Source: Pseudarthrobacter phenanthrenivorans Sphe3 (GTDB taxonomy: Bacteria; Actinomycetota; Actinomycetes; Actinomycetales; Micrococcaceae). From it: DNA of 64,000 bases. The stretch lies in NCBI RefSeq assembly GCF_000189535.1, contig NC_015145.1, positions 1,426,001-1,490,000 of the forward strand. The letters are read 5' to 3'. The stretch's first letter is position 1; each line of letters opens with the position of its first letter. Shown here in pieces: positions 8,756 to 17,141 of this stretch. A program made the position numbers and the translations under genes. A model generated the notes under the pieces. It did not search any database. It was not told the origin of the DNA and saw only the letters and a program-made list of their open reading frames with translations.

Positions 8756-9790
8756 ATGGCCATCGAATACCGCGAATGGCGCGAGGGTGACGACCTGGCG
8801 CTCCTGGAAATCTGGGGCGACCCGGAAACCCACCAGGCCCGCCAGTTCCGCGGTGCCCTGGCTCCGTCCACCGACGGAACCGGCGGCACGCCGTGGCGGC
8901 GCTGCATCGTTGCCGAGGACGTGGTGGACGGCGTGGGCATCCCCGTTGCCGCCGGGGTGGTCTACGAGGCATCCCTGCACCCGGAACGGCTGTGGACCTA
9001 CATCGAGGTGGCGCGGGACCACCGCCGTTCGGGCATCGGCGCCACGTTGCTGACCATGCTGCGCCGCGAAGCCGAACAGTCGCCGTCGGGCGTTTCCGCG
9101 CTCCGGGCCAAGGTTGAGCCCGGCTCGGCCGGCGCAGCCTTCGCCGAGCACTTCGGCCTGGCCCCCATCCAGCGCTCCCGGCTGGTCGTCGTGGAGCCGG
9201 GCGCCCTTCGGCTGCCCGTGTTCCCTGCCACGAACGACGGCGGGGGGCCGGCGAACGATGAAAACGCGGGCTCCGACGTGGTGATGGACCTCGCCACCGG
9301 GTCCGTGGAACTCACCGACGTTGTGGGCAGGTATTACACCTCCATCCACGACTGGGATTCTCCCGGTGTGCTGTCCGTGGGACAGGTGCAGCGGCTGTTC
9401 CTCGATGAGCTGACGGGTGCCCATGGCGCCATCGTGCTCCGTGCCAGGCCCGAATCGGCTTTCGGTTCCGGGGTGGCGCCGAGCAGGAAGGGCCGGATCC
9501 GCGCCTTCGCCGTGAGTTACGCGGCGCCGGCCGACCCGGACGCGGCACCCGGGCAGGAAGCTGCCGGGCCGGAAACACCTACGGATGTGTTCGTCGGCCA
9601 CGAACCGGCGCTCGCAGCTGACGACGCCGCCGAGGCTGTCCGCGACATGCTTGCCCTCATCGCGTACCAGCACCCGGTGATGCTGGAACTGGATGACTCG
9701 ATGACCGCCCTGCGCGCCGCCGTCGAGCCTTTGCTGGAAAGCGGCAAGGCCCGGCTCGCCGGCCCGGAAACCGTGGTGGTGTCGGACTAG
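8756..9790 (+). CDS. GNAT-family N-acetyltransferase, two-domain
   Basis: The 344-residue protein has an N-terminal GNAT fold. The acetyl-CoA loop is RDHRRSGIGATLLTML (about residues 85-100), corresponding to the R/Q-x-x-G-x-G/A signature. The second half (from about residue 150) resembles a degenerate GNAT-like or unrelated domain without an obvious acetyl-CoA loop. It starts 2 bp after glyS, suggesting translational coupling. Substrate is unknown; its place behind a tRNA synthetase does not by itself imply tRNA or ribosomal-protein acetylation. Confidence 0.75.
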   Translation: MAIEYREWREGDDLALLEIWGDPETHQARQFRGALAPSTDGTGGTPWRRCIVAEDVVDGVGIPVAAGVVYEASLHPERLWTYIEVARDHRRSGIGATLLTMLRREAEQSPSGVSALRAKVEPGSAGAAFAEHFGLAPIQRSRLVVVEPGALRLPVFPATNDGGGPANDENAGSDVVMDLATGSVELTDVVGRYYTSIHDWDSPGVLSVGQVQRLFLDELTGAHGAIVLRARPESAFGSGVAPSRKGRIRAFAVSYAAPADPDAAPGQEAAGPETPTDVFVGHEPALAADDAAEAVRDMLALIAYQHPVMLELDDSMTALRAAVEPLLESGKARLAGPETVVVSD

Positions 9791-9880
9791 CCCCGCCGGC
9801 GCCAACCAGGTAGCGCCAAGTGTCGTTTTGAGGGCCCAAAACGACACTTAGCGCTACCCAGTTGGGGGAGTCCGGCGGGG
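9791..9880. repeat. Large imperfect palindrome between convergent genes
   Basis: The core is an inverted repeat with 21-bp arms, 9809-9829 and 9838-9858, with one mismatch, around the 8-bp loop GAGGGCCC. The left arm contains GCGCCAAGTGTCGTTTT. The outer flanks also pair: CCCCGCCGG at 9791 with CCGGCGGGG near 9872, and CCAAC with GTTGG. It fills the gap between the ends of the GNAT gene and the hydrolase at 9895. It could act as a bidirectional terminator (the arms end in T4/A4) or be a copy of a dispersed intergenic repeat; only one copy occurs here. Confidence 0.7.
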
Positions 9881-9894
9881 GCCGGGGCCGGGGG

Positions 9895-10650
9895 TCAGAG
9901 GGTCACTTGGACGGCTGATTCCGGGAGCTGCCGCCCGAAGTCCCGGGGCAGGGCGATGTCCGCGTCGATGCTCTCGGCAAAGGCCTTGATCACAAAACCG
10001 GTGGTGAGGGACTGCCACAACCGGATTTTTCGGAGCATGAAGTGTCCCGCCCCCTTCAGTGCCACGTACTGCATGCTGGCGGCGCTGCCTGCTGCCCGCC
10101 GGGCAAACATGAGCGACGCCGCGGGGCTGGTCCACCTGTCCGTGGTGCCATGGACAATGAGCACCTTGCGGCTCGCCACCCCGGAGACGGGCGTTGCAGG
10201 GCTGAGCCAGGGAGCCAGTGCGACGACGGCCTCCACCGCGGGATGGTCAGCGGCGCAGAGGGCGGTGAGGCCGCCCATGGAGTGCCCCACCAGGAACACG
10301 GGCACGCCGGGGTGCTGCTCCTGGATCTGTGCAAGAGCCCACCGGGCATCGTGGAGCGGCGCCATGTCCGCACCGTTCCAGCCGCGGACGCTGTTGCGCA
10401 GGGACCACACTGCCAGCCCGTGTTTCCGGCCGGCGCGGTGCAGGTCCCACGCGAACGGCACCATCCTTGCCGGACTGAGGTGCCGTGCCTCGACGGGTTC
10501 CCGGCTTTGCGACTTGCCGCCGTGCAGGACCAGGACCACGCCCCGGGTGGGAGCGGACGGGCCCAGGACGCTCAGCACTGCCTCGCGGGGAGCCGCAGAT
10601 GCCCCTGCAGGACGCGATCCACCGTTCTTCCCAGTACTGCTGTTGGCCAT
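9895..10650 (-). CDS. Alpha/beta hydrolase
   Basis: The 251-residue product has an alpha/beta-hydrolase fold: oxyanion segment VVLVLHGGKSQS (residues 38-49), nucleophile elbow VGHSMGG with S124, acid in VHGTTDRWTSP and histidine in KGAGHFMLRK. The N-terminal 20 residues are low complexity. No signal peptide is evident, so it is likely cytoplasmic. A good ribosome site (GGGAGG) precedes the ATG. It is divergent from the yibE/F gene. Substrate unknown. Confidence 0.82.
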   Translation of the reverse strand: MANSSTGKNGGSRPAGASAAPREAVLSVLGPSAPTRGVVLVLHGGKSQSREPVEARHLSPARMVPFAWDLHRAGRKHGLAVWSLRNSVRGWNGADMAPLHDARWALAQIQEQHPGVPVFLVGHSMGGLTALCAADHPAVEAVVALAPWLSPATPVSGVASRKVLIVHGTTDRWTSPAASLMFARRAAGSAASMQYVALKGAGHFMLRKIRLWQSLTTGFVIKAFAESIDADIALPRDFGRQLPESAVQVTL

Positions 10651-10718
10651 GCCAGGTACCTCCCAGTCCCCAACGATCTATTTATCAACCCTACGGCGCC
10701 GGACGTAGAGTTCACTGT

Positions 10719-10736
10719 ATGAGGTTCTACTGCTGA
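10719..10736 (+). CDS. Putative leaderless mini-ORF MRFYC coupled to yibE/F
   Basis: A five-codon ORF (Met-Arg-Phe-Tyr-Cys-stop) begins at ATG 10719, 7 bp after a -10-like TAGAGT at 10706-10711. Its TGA overlaps the ATG of the next gene as TGATG. The larger gene has no convincing ribosome site of its own, so ribosomes could start on the leaderless mini-ORF and re-initiate at 10736. Alternatively the peptide itself may regulate. Expression is inferred, not seen. Confidence 0.35.
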   Translation: MRFYC

Positions 10737-12271
10737 TGGGCTCCGGTCACTCCCACGCTTCTACAGGTCATTCGGAGCCGTCGCCGCAGGCGATGGCTGC
10801 CCGGCGGAAGGCAAACCGCATCCTGGCGGCAGTCCTGATTCCACTGACGCTGCTCACCCTCGCGGGCATGGCGATGCTCTGGCCGTCGGGCAGCAAGGAA
10901 GGCATTTCGCTGGCCAACCCCTACTCCGCCGCTCCTGGCGTCACCTTCGACACCGGCACCATCCAAAGCGTGGAGACGGACAACTGCATGCAGGGTGTGG
11001 CCCAGCAGGGCAACGGCGGGCAGTCCCAAAACCAGCAGGGCCAGCAAAGCCAGCAGGGATCCGAATGCACGTTCGCCCTGACGGAACCTGACAAGGGCGG
11101 AAGCCCGGTCAACGTGGTCATCAACCCGGACGTCGCCAAGTCGCACGGGGTGAAACCCGGGGACCAGATCCGCTACCTGAACCTGTCCAACGCCCAGGGC
11201 GCCGGCGCGTCCCAGGGTTCTCCGGCCTTCATCTTCGTGGACTTCGTGCGGACCCTGCCGATAGTCCTGCTCGCGCTGCTGTACGCGGCGGTGGTGATCG
11301 CGGTGGCCCGCTGGCGGGGGTTGCGCGCACTGATCGGGCTGGTGGGCGCCTACTTCGTGCTGGCCGGCTTCATGCTTCCCGGGCTGGTGGAAGGAAAGCC
11401 TCCGCTGCTGCTGGCGCTGGTGGGGTCCACGGTGATCATGATCGGAGTCCTGTACTTCGCCCACGGTTTCTCTGCCCGGACGTCCACCGCGCTCCTGGGA
11501 ACGATGTTCGGGCTGGGGATCACGGCGCTCCTGGCCGCCTGGGCCACCGGCGCGGCGAATCTCGCCGGGGTGGGCAACCACGACGCCACCACACTGGTTA
11601 ACACCTCGGCGAACATCTCAATTTCCGGAGTCATCCTCTGCGGACTCATCATTTCCGGGCTGGGTGTGCTGAACGATGTAACCATCACCCAGTCCTCCGC
11701 CGTATGGGAGCTGTACGAACTGGCTCCCGGCAGCAGTGCCCGGAAGCTGTTCACCTCGGCCATGCGGATCGGCCGCGACCACATTGCCTCCACCGTCTAC
11801 ACCATTGCCTTCGCTTACGCCGGCGCGGCCCTGCCCATCCTCATCATCGTGATGCTTTATGACCGGCCGCTCGCTGACACGCTCACCAGCGCGGAACTGT
11901 CGGAGGAAGTCATTCGGACCCTCGTCGGATCCATCGGCCTGGTGCTGGCCATCCCGGTCACCACGCTGATCGCGGTCCTCGTAGTGAAGGCAACCGGCGT
12001 CCGGGCGGGCCTGCCGGCGGCGCCGGCGGCACACGAAGCAGAACCTTCCACAGGGCAGCTGAAGCAAACGGACGACGGCGGCACGCGGCTCCGTGCGGGT
12101 GCGTCCAGACCAGGCGGCGGCGGCGAAGAAGGCAACGCAGTTCAGGAGCCGGGCGTGGAGGACACCGGTTCGCTGGCTGCTGCGGCCCTGGCCCGGCGGT
12201 CACGCCCAGCAGGCGAAGAACGGGACGGGGAGCTGCCCACACGCCGCGGCCGCCGGGCTGACCGGGGCTGA
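10736..12271 (+). CDS. YibE/F family multi-pass membrane protein
   Basis: The 511-residue protein has one N-terminal membrane helix (about residues 22-44). An extracytoplasmic domain with a Gln/Gly/Asn-rich insert (QQGNGGQSQNQQGQQSQQG) and a domain containing VKPGDQIRYLNLSN follow. About seven or eight closely spaced helices then run from residue 165 to 425. The motif VLNDVTITQSSAVWEL is characteristic of the YibE/F family, whose function is not established although transport is assumed. The last 85 residues are a hydrophilic, disordered tail whose stop codon lies inside a short tandem repeat. Expression may be coupled to the overlapping mini-ORF upstream. Confidence 0.85.
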   Translation: MGSGHSHASTGHSEPSPQAMAARRKANRILAAVLIPLTLLTLAGMAMLWPSGSKEGISLANPYSAAPGVTFDTGTIQSVETDNCMQGVAQQGNGGQSQNQQGQQSQQGSECTFALTEPDKGGSPVNVVINPDVAKSHGVKPGDQIRYLNLSNAQGAGASQGSPAFIFVDFVRTLPIVLLALLYAAVVIAVARWRGLRALIGLVGAYFVLAGFMLPGLVEGKPPLLLALVGSTVIMIGVLYFAHGFSARTSTALLGTMFGLGITALLAAWATGAANLAGVGNHDATTLVNTSANISISGVILCGLIISGLGVLNDVTITQSSAVWELYELAPGSSARKLFTSAMRIGRDHIASTVYTIAFAYAGAALPILIIVMLYDRPLADTLTSAELSEEVIRTLVGSIGLVLAIPVTTLIAVLVVKATGVRAGLPAAPAAHEAEPSTGQLKQTDDGGTRLRAGASRPGGGGEEGNAVQEPGVEDTGSLAAAALARRSRPAGEERDGELPTRRGRRADRG

Positions 12272-12292
12272 CCGGGCTGACCGGGGCTGACC
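12255..12292 (+). repeat. Short tandem repeat across the yibE/F stop codon
   Basis: About four units of GGGCTGACC(G/GG), 10-11 bp each, run through the end of the yibE/F gene (TGA 12269-12271) and just beyond. The alternating unit length means slippage would shift the C-terminal reading frame. Confidence 0.7.
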
Positions 12293-12337
12293 GCCCAAGC
12301 GGCAGCCCGATTTGCCCGGCTTTGCAACAATGGACAG

Positions 12338-13516
12338 GTGACTGTTGCAGCAACCCCTCCCGCCCCCAAGCTGGAACTCCCGCCCCTGAAGCTGGGTCCC
12401 ATTACCGTGGACACGCCGGTGATCCTGGCACCCATGGCAGGGATCACCAACTCCGCATTCCGCCGTTTGTGCCGTGAGTACGGCGGCGGCATGTACGTGG
12501 CGGAGATGGTGACCTCCCGCGCCCTCGTGGAAAGGACCCCGGAGTCCCTGCGCATCATTTCGCATGACGAGGACGAACAGGTCCGGTCCGTCCAGCTGTA
12601 CGGCGTGGACCCCGTGACTGTCGGCGCGGCCGTGCGGATGCTCGTCGAGGAAGACCGCGCAGACCACATCGACCTCAACTTCGGCTGCCCGGTGCCCAAA
12701 GTCACCCGTCGGGGCGGCGGCTCTGCCCTGCCCTGGAAGATCGACCTCTTCACGTCCATCGTGCAGACGGCCGTCAGGGAAGCCGCCAAGGGCAACGTCC
12801 CGCTGACCATCAAAATGCGCAAGGGCATCGACGACGACCACCTCACGTACCTCGACGCCGGGCGCATCGCCCGGGATGCCGGTGTAGCCGCCGTCGCCCT
12901 TCACGGCAGGACCGCCGCGCAGTTCTACTCCGGACAGGCAGACTGGTCAGCCATTGCGCGGCTGCGCGAGGCGCTGCCGGACATCCCGGTGCTGGGCAAC
13001 GGCGACATCTGGTCCGCTGAAGACGCCGTCCGCATGGTGCGCGAAACCGGCGTGGACGGTGTAGTGGTGGGCCGCGGCTGCCAGGGCCGGCCTTGGCTGT
13101 TCGGGGACCTGCAGGCCGCATTCGAGGGCAGCGACGTCCGGCATAAGCCGAACCTGGGCCAGGTGGCCCAGGGAGTCTACCGCCACGCCGAACTGATGGT
13201 GGAAACCTTTGGTGACGAGGGCAAGGCGCTGCGGGAGATCCGCAAGCACATCGCCTGGTACTTCAAGGGCTACGTGGTGGGCGGCGAACTCCGTACCCGG
13301 ATGGCACTGGTCAACAGCCTCGAGGAGCTGCGCGCAGCCCTGGACGAGCTGGACACCGAATCTCCCTACCCCGGCAGCGATGCCGAGGGCCCGCGCGGCC
13401 GTGCCGGTTCCCCCAAGAAGCCGGCGCTGCCCAAGGACTGGCTCGAGTCCCGGGCCCTTAATGACGACCAGTCGCGTGAGATCTCCGCGGCGGAACTGGA
13501 TGTCTCCGGTGGCTGA
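12338..13516 (+). CDS. dusB: tRNA-dihydrouridine synthase (DusB-like)
   Basis: The 392-residue flavoenzyme reduces uridine to dihydrouridine in tRNA. The FMN-barrel start VILAPMAGITNSAFRRLCRE and the catalytic C117 in HIDLNFGCPVPKVTRRGGGS are diagnostic. VVVGRGCQGRPWLF near residue 245 binds the flavin phosphate. The GTG start lies 6 bp after TGCAACAAT, which fits an extended -10 and a leaderless mRNA; no ribosome site is present. The 3' end overlaps the dGTPase-like gene by 17 bp. The C-terminal 50 residues extend beyond the usual family end. Confidence 0.92.
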   Translation: MTVAATPPAPKLELPPLKLGPITVDTPVILAPMAGITNSAFRRLCREYGGGMYVAEMVTSRALVERTPESLRIISHDEDEQVRSVQLYGVDPVTVGAAVRMLVEEDRADHIDLNFGCPVPKVTRRGGGSALPWKIDLFTSIVQTAVREAAKGNVPLTIKMRKGIDDDHLTYLDAGRIARDAGVAAVALHGRTAAQFYSGQADWSAIARLREALPDIPVLGNGDIWSAEDAVRMVRETGVDGVVVGRGCQGRPWLFGDLQAAFEGSDVRHKPNLGQVAQGVYRHAELMVETFGDEGKALREIRKHIAWYFKGYVVGGELRTRMALVNSLEELRAALDELDTESPYPGSDAEGPRGRAGSPKKPALPKDWLESRALNDDQSREISAAELDVSGG

Positions 13517-14798
13517 AACGCGCACTGACGCGCCCGTGCTGCCCGGCTATGACACGCACGATTCCGCCCGCTGGGTGGAGGAACCGCCCAAGAACGTCTA
13601 CCGCTCCGACTTTGAACGGGACCGCGCCCGGGTGCTGCATTCCTCCGCGCTCCGCCGGCTCGGCGCCAAGACCCAGGTGGTGGCACCGGACACGGACGAC
13701 TTTGTCCGCACCCGCCTGACCCACAGCCTGGAGGTGGCACAGGTGGGCCGCGAGCTGGGCCGTTCCCTGGGCTGCGACCCGGACGTGGTGGACACCGCCT
13801 GCCTGAGCCACGATCTTGGCCATCCGCCGTTCGGGCACAACGGCGAATCGGCGCTGAACGAGGTGGCCCACGCCATCGGGGGCTTCGAAGGCAACGCCCA
13901 GACCCTGCGGCTGCTGACCCGGCTGGAACCCAAGGTGCTGACCCCGGACGGGCAGCCTGCGGGGCTGAACCTCACCAGGGCCAGCCTGGACGCGGCCGCG
14001 AAGTACCCGTGGTCGGCGCTGGAAGCCCCGGTGATCCATGGGCAGCGGACCAGCAAGTTCGGCGCCTACGAGGATGACCTCCCCATCTTCAACTGGCTCC
14101 GGGAAGGAGCGCCGGAGCGGCGGTCCTGCCTGGAGGCCCAGGTCATGGACCTCGCCGATGACATCTCCTACTCCGTGCACGACGTCGAGGACGCCATTGT
14201 GGCGGGCCACTTCCAGCTGCGTTGGATGGACAACCCGGACCACCGCGCCCGGGTGGTGGGGTACGCCAAGCAGTGGTACCTGCCGCACAACGATCCCGCG
14301 GCCATCGACGCCGCCCTGGCCAGGCTTGAGGCCACGGACGTGTGGGTGCGGGAAGCAGACGGCAGCCGCAAATCCATGGCCGCCCTGAAAAACATGACCA
14401 GCCAGCTGATCGGCCGGTTCTGCCAGAGCGCCCTGGAAACCACCCGTGCCGTGTACGGACCGGAGAACCTGACGCGGTACAACGCCGAGCTCATGGTGCC
14501 TGATGAGACCGTCATGGAGATCGCGGTGATGAAGGGCCTGGCCACAACCTTCGTGATGACCACGGAGCACCGGCAGCCCATCTATGAACGGCAGCGCGAG
14601 GTGCTCCACGCCCTGGTCACGGCGCTCAGCGCCACGGGTGACCGCCACCTCGAACCGATGTTCGCCGCGGACTGGCGGGACGCACCGGACGACGCCGCCC
14701 GCCTTCGCGTGGTGATCGACCAGGTGGCCTCGCTGACGGACGGCTCGGCGCTGGCCATGTACGAGCGGCTGGTGGGGAGCCTGCCGTCGCTGTGGTGA
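13500..14798 (+). CDS. dgt: dGTP triphosphohydrolase-like HD protein
   Basis: The 432-residue HD-domain protein would hydrolyse dNTPs, classically dGTP, to nucleoside and triphosphate. The N-terminus has the family block YRSDFERDRARVLHSSALRR. The metal site includes TRLTHSLEVAQVGRELG and the HD pair in CLSHDLGHPPFGHNGE, then D in MDLADDISYSVHDVEDA. Start is ATG 13500 or GTG 13509, both inside the end of dusB. The overlap indicates translational coupling in a dusB-dgt unit. Length (about 430) fits the Dgt type 2 group. Confidence 0.92.
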   Translation: MSPVAETRTDAPVLPGYDTHDSARWVEEPPKNVYRSDFERDRARVLHSSALRRLGAKTQVVAPDTDDFVRTRLTHSLEVAQVGRELGRSLGCDPDVVDTACLSHDLGHPPFGHNGESALNEVAHAIGGFEGNAQTLRLLTRLEPKVLTPDGQPAGLNLTRASLDAAAKYPWSALEAPVIHGQRTSKFGAYEDDLPIFNWLREGAPERRSCLEAQVMDLADDISYSVHDVEDAIVAGHFQLRWMDNPDHRARVVGYAKQWYLPHNDPAAIDAALARLEATDVWVREADGSRKSMAALKNMTSQLIGRFCQSALETTRAVYGPENLTRYNAELMVPDETVMEIAVMKGLATTFVMTTEHRQPIYERQREVLHALVTALSATGDRHLEPMFAADWRDAPDDAARLRVVIDQVASLTDGSALAMYERLVGSLPSLW

Positions 14799-14865
14799 GT
14801 GCCGCCGTGGTGGGGGACGCCACAGCCTGCCGCCCGCCGTCGTACCCCCGCATTAGGATGGCTCT

Positions 14866-16794
14866 GTGGCCGGGCTGATCAAACGTGAAGATATAGACGA
14901 AGTACGCCAGCGCACGGACATCAAGGAAGTGGTTGACGGGTACGTCACGCTCAAAACCGCCGGCTTGGGAACCTTCAAGGGTTTGTGCCCCTTCCACGAC
15001 GAACGCTCGCCGTCGTTCACGGTCCGTCCCCAGGTGGGCCGCTACCACTGCTTCGGCTGCGGCGAGGACGGCGACGTCATCGCCTTCGTCCAGAAACAGG
15101 ACCACAGTTCCTTCCAGGAGGCCGTGGAAAAGCTGGCAGCCCGGATCGGCTATGAGCTCCGGTACGAGGACGGCGGGACCGGCCCCAACCGGGAGGAAGT
15201 GGGGCGCCGGCAGCGGCTGCTGGATGCCCACAAGATCGCGGACGAGTTCTTCCGCGCCCAACTCCTGACGCCAGGGGCCGCCGAGGCGCGGACCTTCCTG
15301 CACGGCCGGGGGTTTGACCGGGCAGCCGCGGAACACTTCGGCTGCGGCTACGCCCCCCAGGGCTGGGATGCCCTCCTCAAGCACCTCCGCGGCCGCGGCT
15401 TCACTGACGCGGAACTGAAACTGACGGGCATGTTCTCCGAAGGCAACCGGGGCATCTACGACCGGTTCCGCGGCCGCCTCATCTGGCCTATCAAGGACAT
15501 CGCCGGGGACACCATCGGCTTCGGCGCCCGGAAGCTCTACGAGGACGACCAAGGCCCCAAGTACCTCAATACCCCCGAAACCGCGCTGTATAAGAAGTCC
15601 CAGGTCCTGTACGGGATCGACCTCGCCAAGCGCAGCATCGCCAAGGACCGCCAGCTGGTGGTGGTGGAGGGGTACACGGACGTGATGGCCTGCCACCTGG
15701 CAGGAATTACGACGGCGGTGGCCACCTGCGGCACCGCGTTCGGCACCGAGCACATCAAGATCGCCCGGCGCCTGTTGTCCGACGACGGCACCGGGGGAGA
15801 GGTGGTCTTTACCTTCGACGGCGACGCCGCCGGGCAGAAAGCGGCCCTGCGGGCCTTCGAGGAGGACCAGCGCTTCACGGCACAGACCTACGTGGCCGTG
15901 GAGCCCTCCGGTGCGGATCCGTGCGACCTGCGCCAAAGCCGGGGTGACGAAGCCGTGCATGCCCTGGTGCAGTCCCGCCGGCCGCTGTTCGAGTTTGCCA
16001 TCCGGACCACGCTGAAGCAGTTCAACCTGGACACGGTGGAGGGGCGCGTGCAGGGCCTGAAAGCCTCCGTGCCGGTGGTCGCAGCCATCCGCGACGCCTC
16101 CACCCGGACCGGGTATTGCCAGGCGCTGACCGGCTGGCTCGGCATGCCCGACCCCAACGAAGTCCTGCGCCTGGTCAACGCTGAGCTGAAGAACGGCGCC
16201 AAGCGGGGCGAAACGGGCGGGCCGGCCGGCCCTGCTGCACGGACTGCCGCAAGCACCGCCCAGCCGGGCGGACCCGGGGTAGCCGCAGGGCCGCCGTCGG
16301 GAGCCGTGCCTTCCTACCACCGGCCGGACCCCCGTGATCCGGTGGCCTCCATGGAGCGGCAGGCCCTTGAAGTGGCATTGCAGGAACCGTCGCTTCTTGG
16401 CGGCGGTATCTGGGAGCGCTTTTCATCCGCCCGGTTCGTGACGCCTGCCTTCCAGGCCGTGCACGACGCCATGCGGGCCACGGACCCCGCCCTCACCGCG
16501 GATCCTGTGCGCTGGGTGGAGCAGGTAATGCACGAGGTCCCCGAACCGCTGCGGCCGCTGGTGTCCGAGCTTTCCGTGGTGCCGCTGCCCGCGAGCACCG
16601 AGGAAGCGGTCCAAAAGTATTGCCGGGACATCCTGTCCCGGTTGTTCGAGCTCCAGATCACGCGGGTCAAGGCGGACAAGATGGGCCAGCTCCAGCGGCT
16701 GGACCCCGCGGCCGATCCGGAAACGTACCAGCGGCTGAACCGGGAGCTGATGATGCTGGAGATGGAACGCAGGTCCTTGCGCGCCGAAGCGTAG
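14866..16794 (+). CDS. dnaG: DNA primase
   Basis: The 642-residue primase synthesises RNA primers at the replication fork. The N-terminal CHC2 zinc finger is C41-x2-H44 (CPFHDERSPSF) with C62-x2-C65 (YHCFGCGEDGD). The TOPRIM core follows, with E268 in VVVEGYTDVMACHLAG and the acidic pair in FTFDGDAAGQKA. A Pro/Gly/Ala linker (about residues 445-485) leads to the C-terminal helicase-binding domain. The GTG at 14866 is 6 bp after TAGGAT with no ribosome site, suggesting a leaderless transcript. Adjacency to dgt is common in actinobacteria. Confidence 0.96.
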   Translation: MAGLIKREDIDEVRQRTDIKEVVDGYVTLKTAGLGTFKGLCPFHDERSPSFTVRPQVGRYHCFGCGEDGDVIAFVQKQDHSSFQEAVEKLAARIGYELRYEDGGTGPNREEVGRRQRLLDAHKIADEFFRAQLLTPGAAEARTFLHGRGFDRAAAEHFGCGYAPQGWDALLKHLRGRGFTDAELKLTGMFSEGNRGIYDRFRGRLIWPIKDIAGDTIGFGARKLYEDDQGPKYLNTPETALYKKSQVLYGIDLAKRSIAKDRQLVVVEGYTDVMACHLAGITTAVATCGTAFGTEHIKIARRLLSDDGTGGEVVFTFDGDAAGQKAALRAFEEDQRFTAQTYVAVEPSGADPCDLRQSRGDEAVHALVQSRRPLFEFAIRTTLKQFNLDTVEGRVQGLKASVPVVAAIRDASTRTGYCQALTGWLGMPDPNEVLRLVNAELKNGAKRGETGGPAGPAARTAASTAQPGGPGVAAGPPSGAVPSYHRPDPRDPVASMERQALEVALQEPSLLGGGIWERFSSARFVTPAFQAVHDAMRATDPALTADPVRWVEQVMHEVPEPLRPLVSELSVVPLPASTEEAVQKYCRDILSRLFELQITRVKADKMGQLQRLDPAADPETYQRLNRELMMLEMERRSLRAEA

Positions 16795-16843
16795 CCGCCG
16801 GCCCGGCGGCTGCCTCGATTTCGTTTCCAGCGCGGGTCTTTGC

Positions 16844-16849
16844 TAGGCT
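16844..16849 (+). promoter_or_regulatory. Extended -10 of first tRNA-Asn
   Basis: TGC-TAGGCT precedes the tRNA by 14 bp. The same TTTGCTA context precedes all three tRNA genes of this window, which argues for a real extended -10 promoter. The -35 region is weak. Confidence 0.5.
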
Positions 16850-16863
16850 AATACCCGCTTCAT

Positions 16864-16936
16864 TCCTCCTTAGCTCAATTGGCAGAGCATTCGACTGTTA
16901 ATCGAAGGGTTGCTGGTTCAAGTCCAGCAGGAGGAG
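16864..16936 (+). tRNA. tRNA-Asn (GTT)
   Basis: The 73-nt cloverleaf has acceptor stem TCCTCCT/AGGAGGA, D arm starting TAGCTCAATTGGCAGAGC, anticodon loop CTGTTAA with anticodon GTT, T arm GCTGG-TTCAAGT-CCAGC and discriminator G. CCA is not encoded. It is identical to the second copy 125 bp downstream. Confidence 0.97.
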
Positions 16937-16942
16937 CGCGCA

Positions 16943-16977
16943 ATCCCCGTTCCGGGCCTCCGGAACGGGGATTTTTT
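16943..16977 (+). terminator. Rho-independent terminator after first tRNA-Asn
   Basis: An 11-bp stem, CCCCGTTCCGG and CCGGAACGGGG around GCCT, is followed by ATTTTTTA. Confidence 0.9.
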
Positions 16978-17041
16978 ATGCCCTGAAGAGCCCGCCGCGG
17001 CCCGCTATTGCGCCGATTTCACTTTGGCCGGAAACCTTTGC

Positions 17042-17047
17042 TAATGT
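17042..17047 (+). promoter_or_regulatory. Extended -10 of second tRNA-Asn
   Basis: TGC-TAATGT (preceded by TT) lies 14 bp before the second tRNA-Asn. It is aligned with the first copy, with a TTCACT-like -35 about 18 bp upstream. Confidence 0.5.
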
Positions 17048-17061
17048 CATACCTGCTTCAT

Positions 17062-17134
17062 TCCTCCTTAGCTCAATTGGCAGAGCATTCGACTGTTAAT
17101 CGAAGGGTTGCTGGTTCAAGTCCAGCAGGAGGAG
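17062..17134 (+). tRNA. tRNA-Asn (GTT), second copy
   Basis: It is the same 73 nt as the gene at 16864, with anticodon GTT. The two copies have separate promoters and terminators, so they are independent units made by a local duplication that also includes the preceding bases GCTTCAT. Confidence 0.97.
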
Positions 17135-17141
17135 CCACACA

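Noticed and set aside
7065..8972. A 635-codon open frame antisense to glyS
   Set aside because: It is the antisense shadow of glyS and its neighbours, with low-complexity Arg/Gly/Ala composition and no domain. Long antisense frames are expected at this GC content.
14626..16320. A 564-codon antisense frame over dnaG
   Set aside because: dnaG on the other strand has all primase motifs; the antisense translation has none.
16864..17134. Duplicated tRNA-Asn as an attachment site of a mobile element
   Set aside because: Both copies are complete, only 198 bp apart, and no integrase or foreign genes lie between them.
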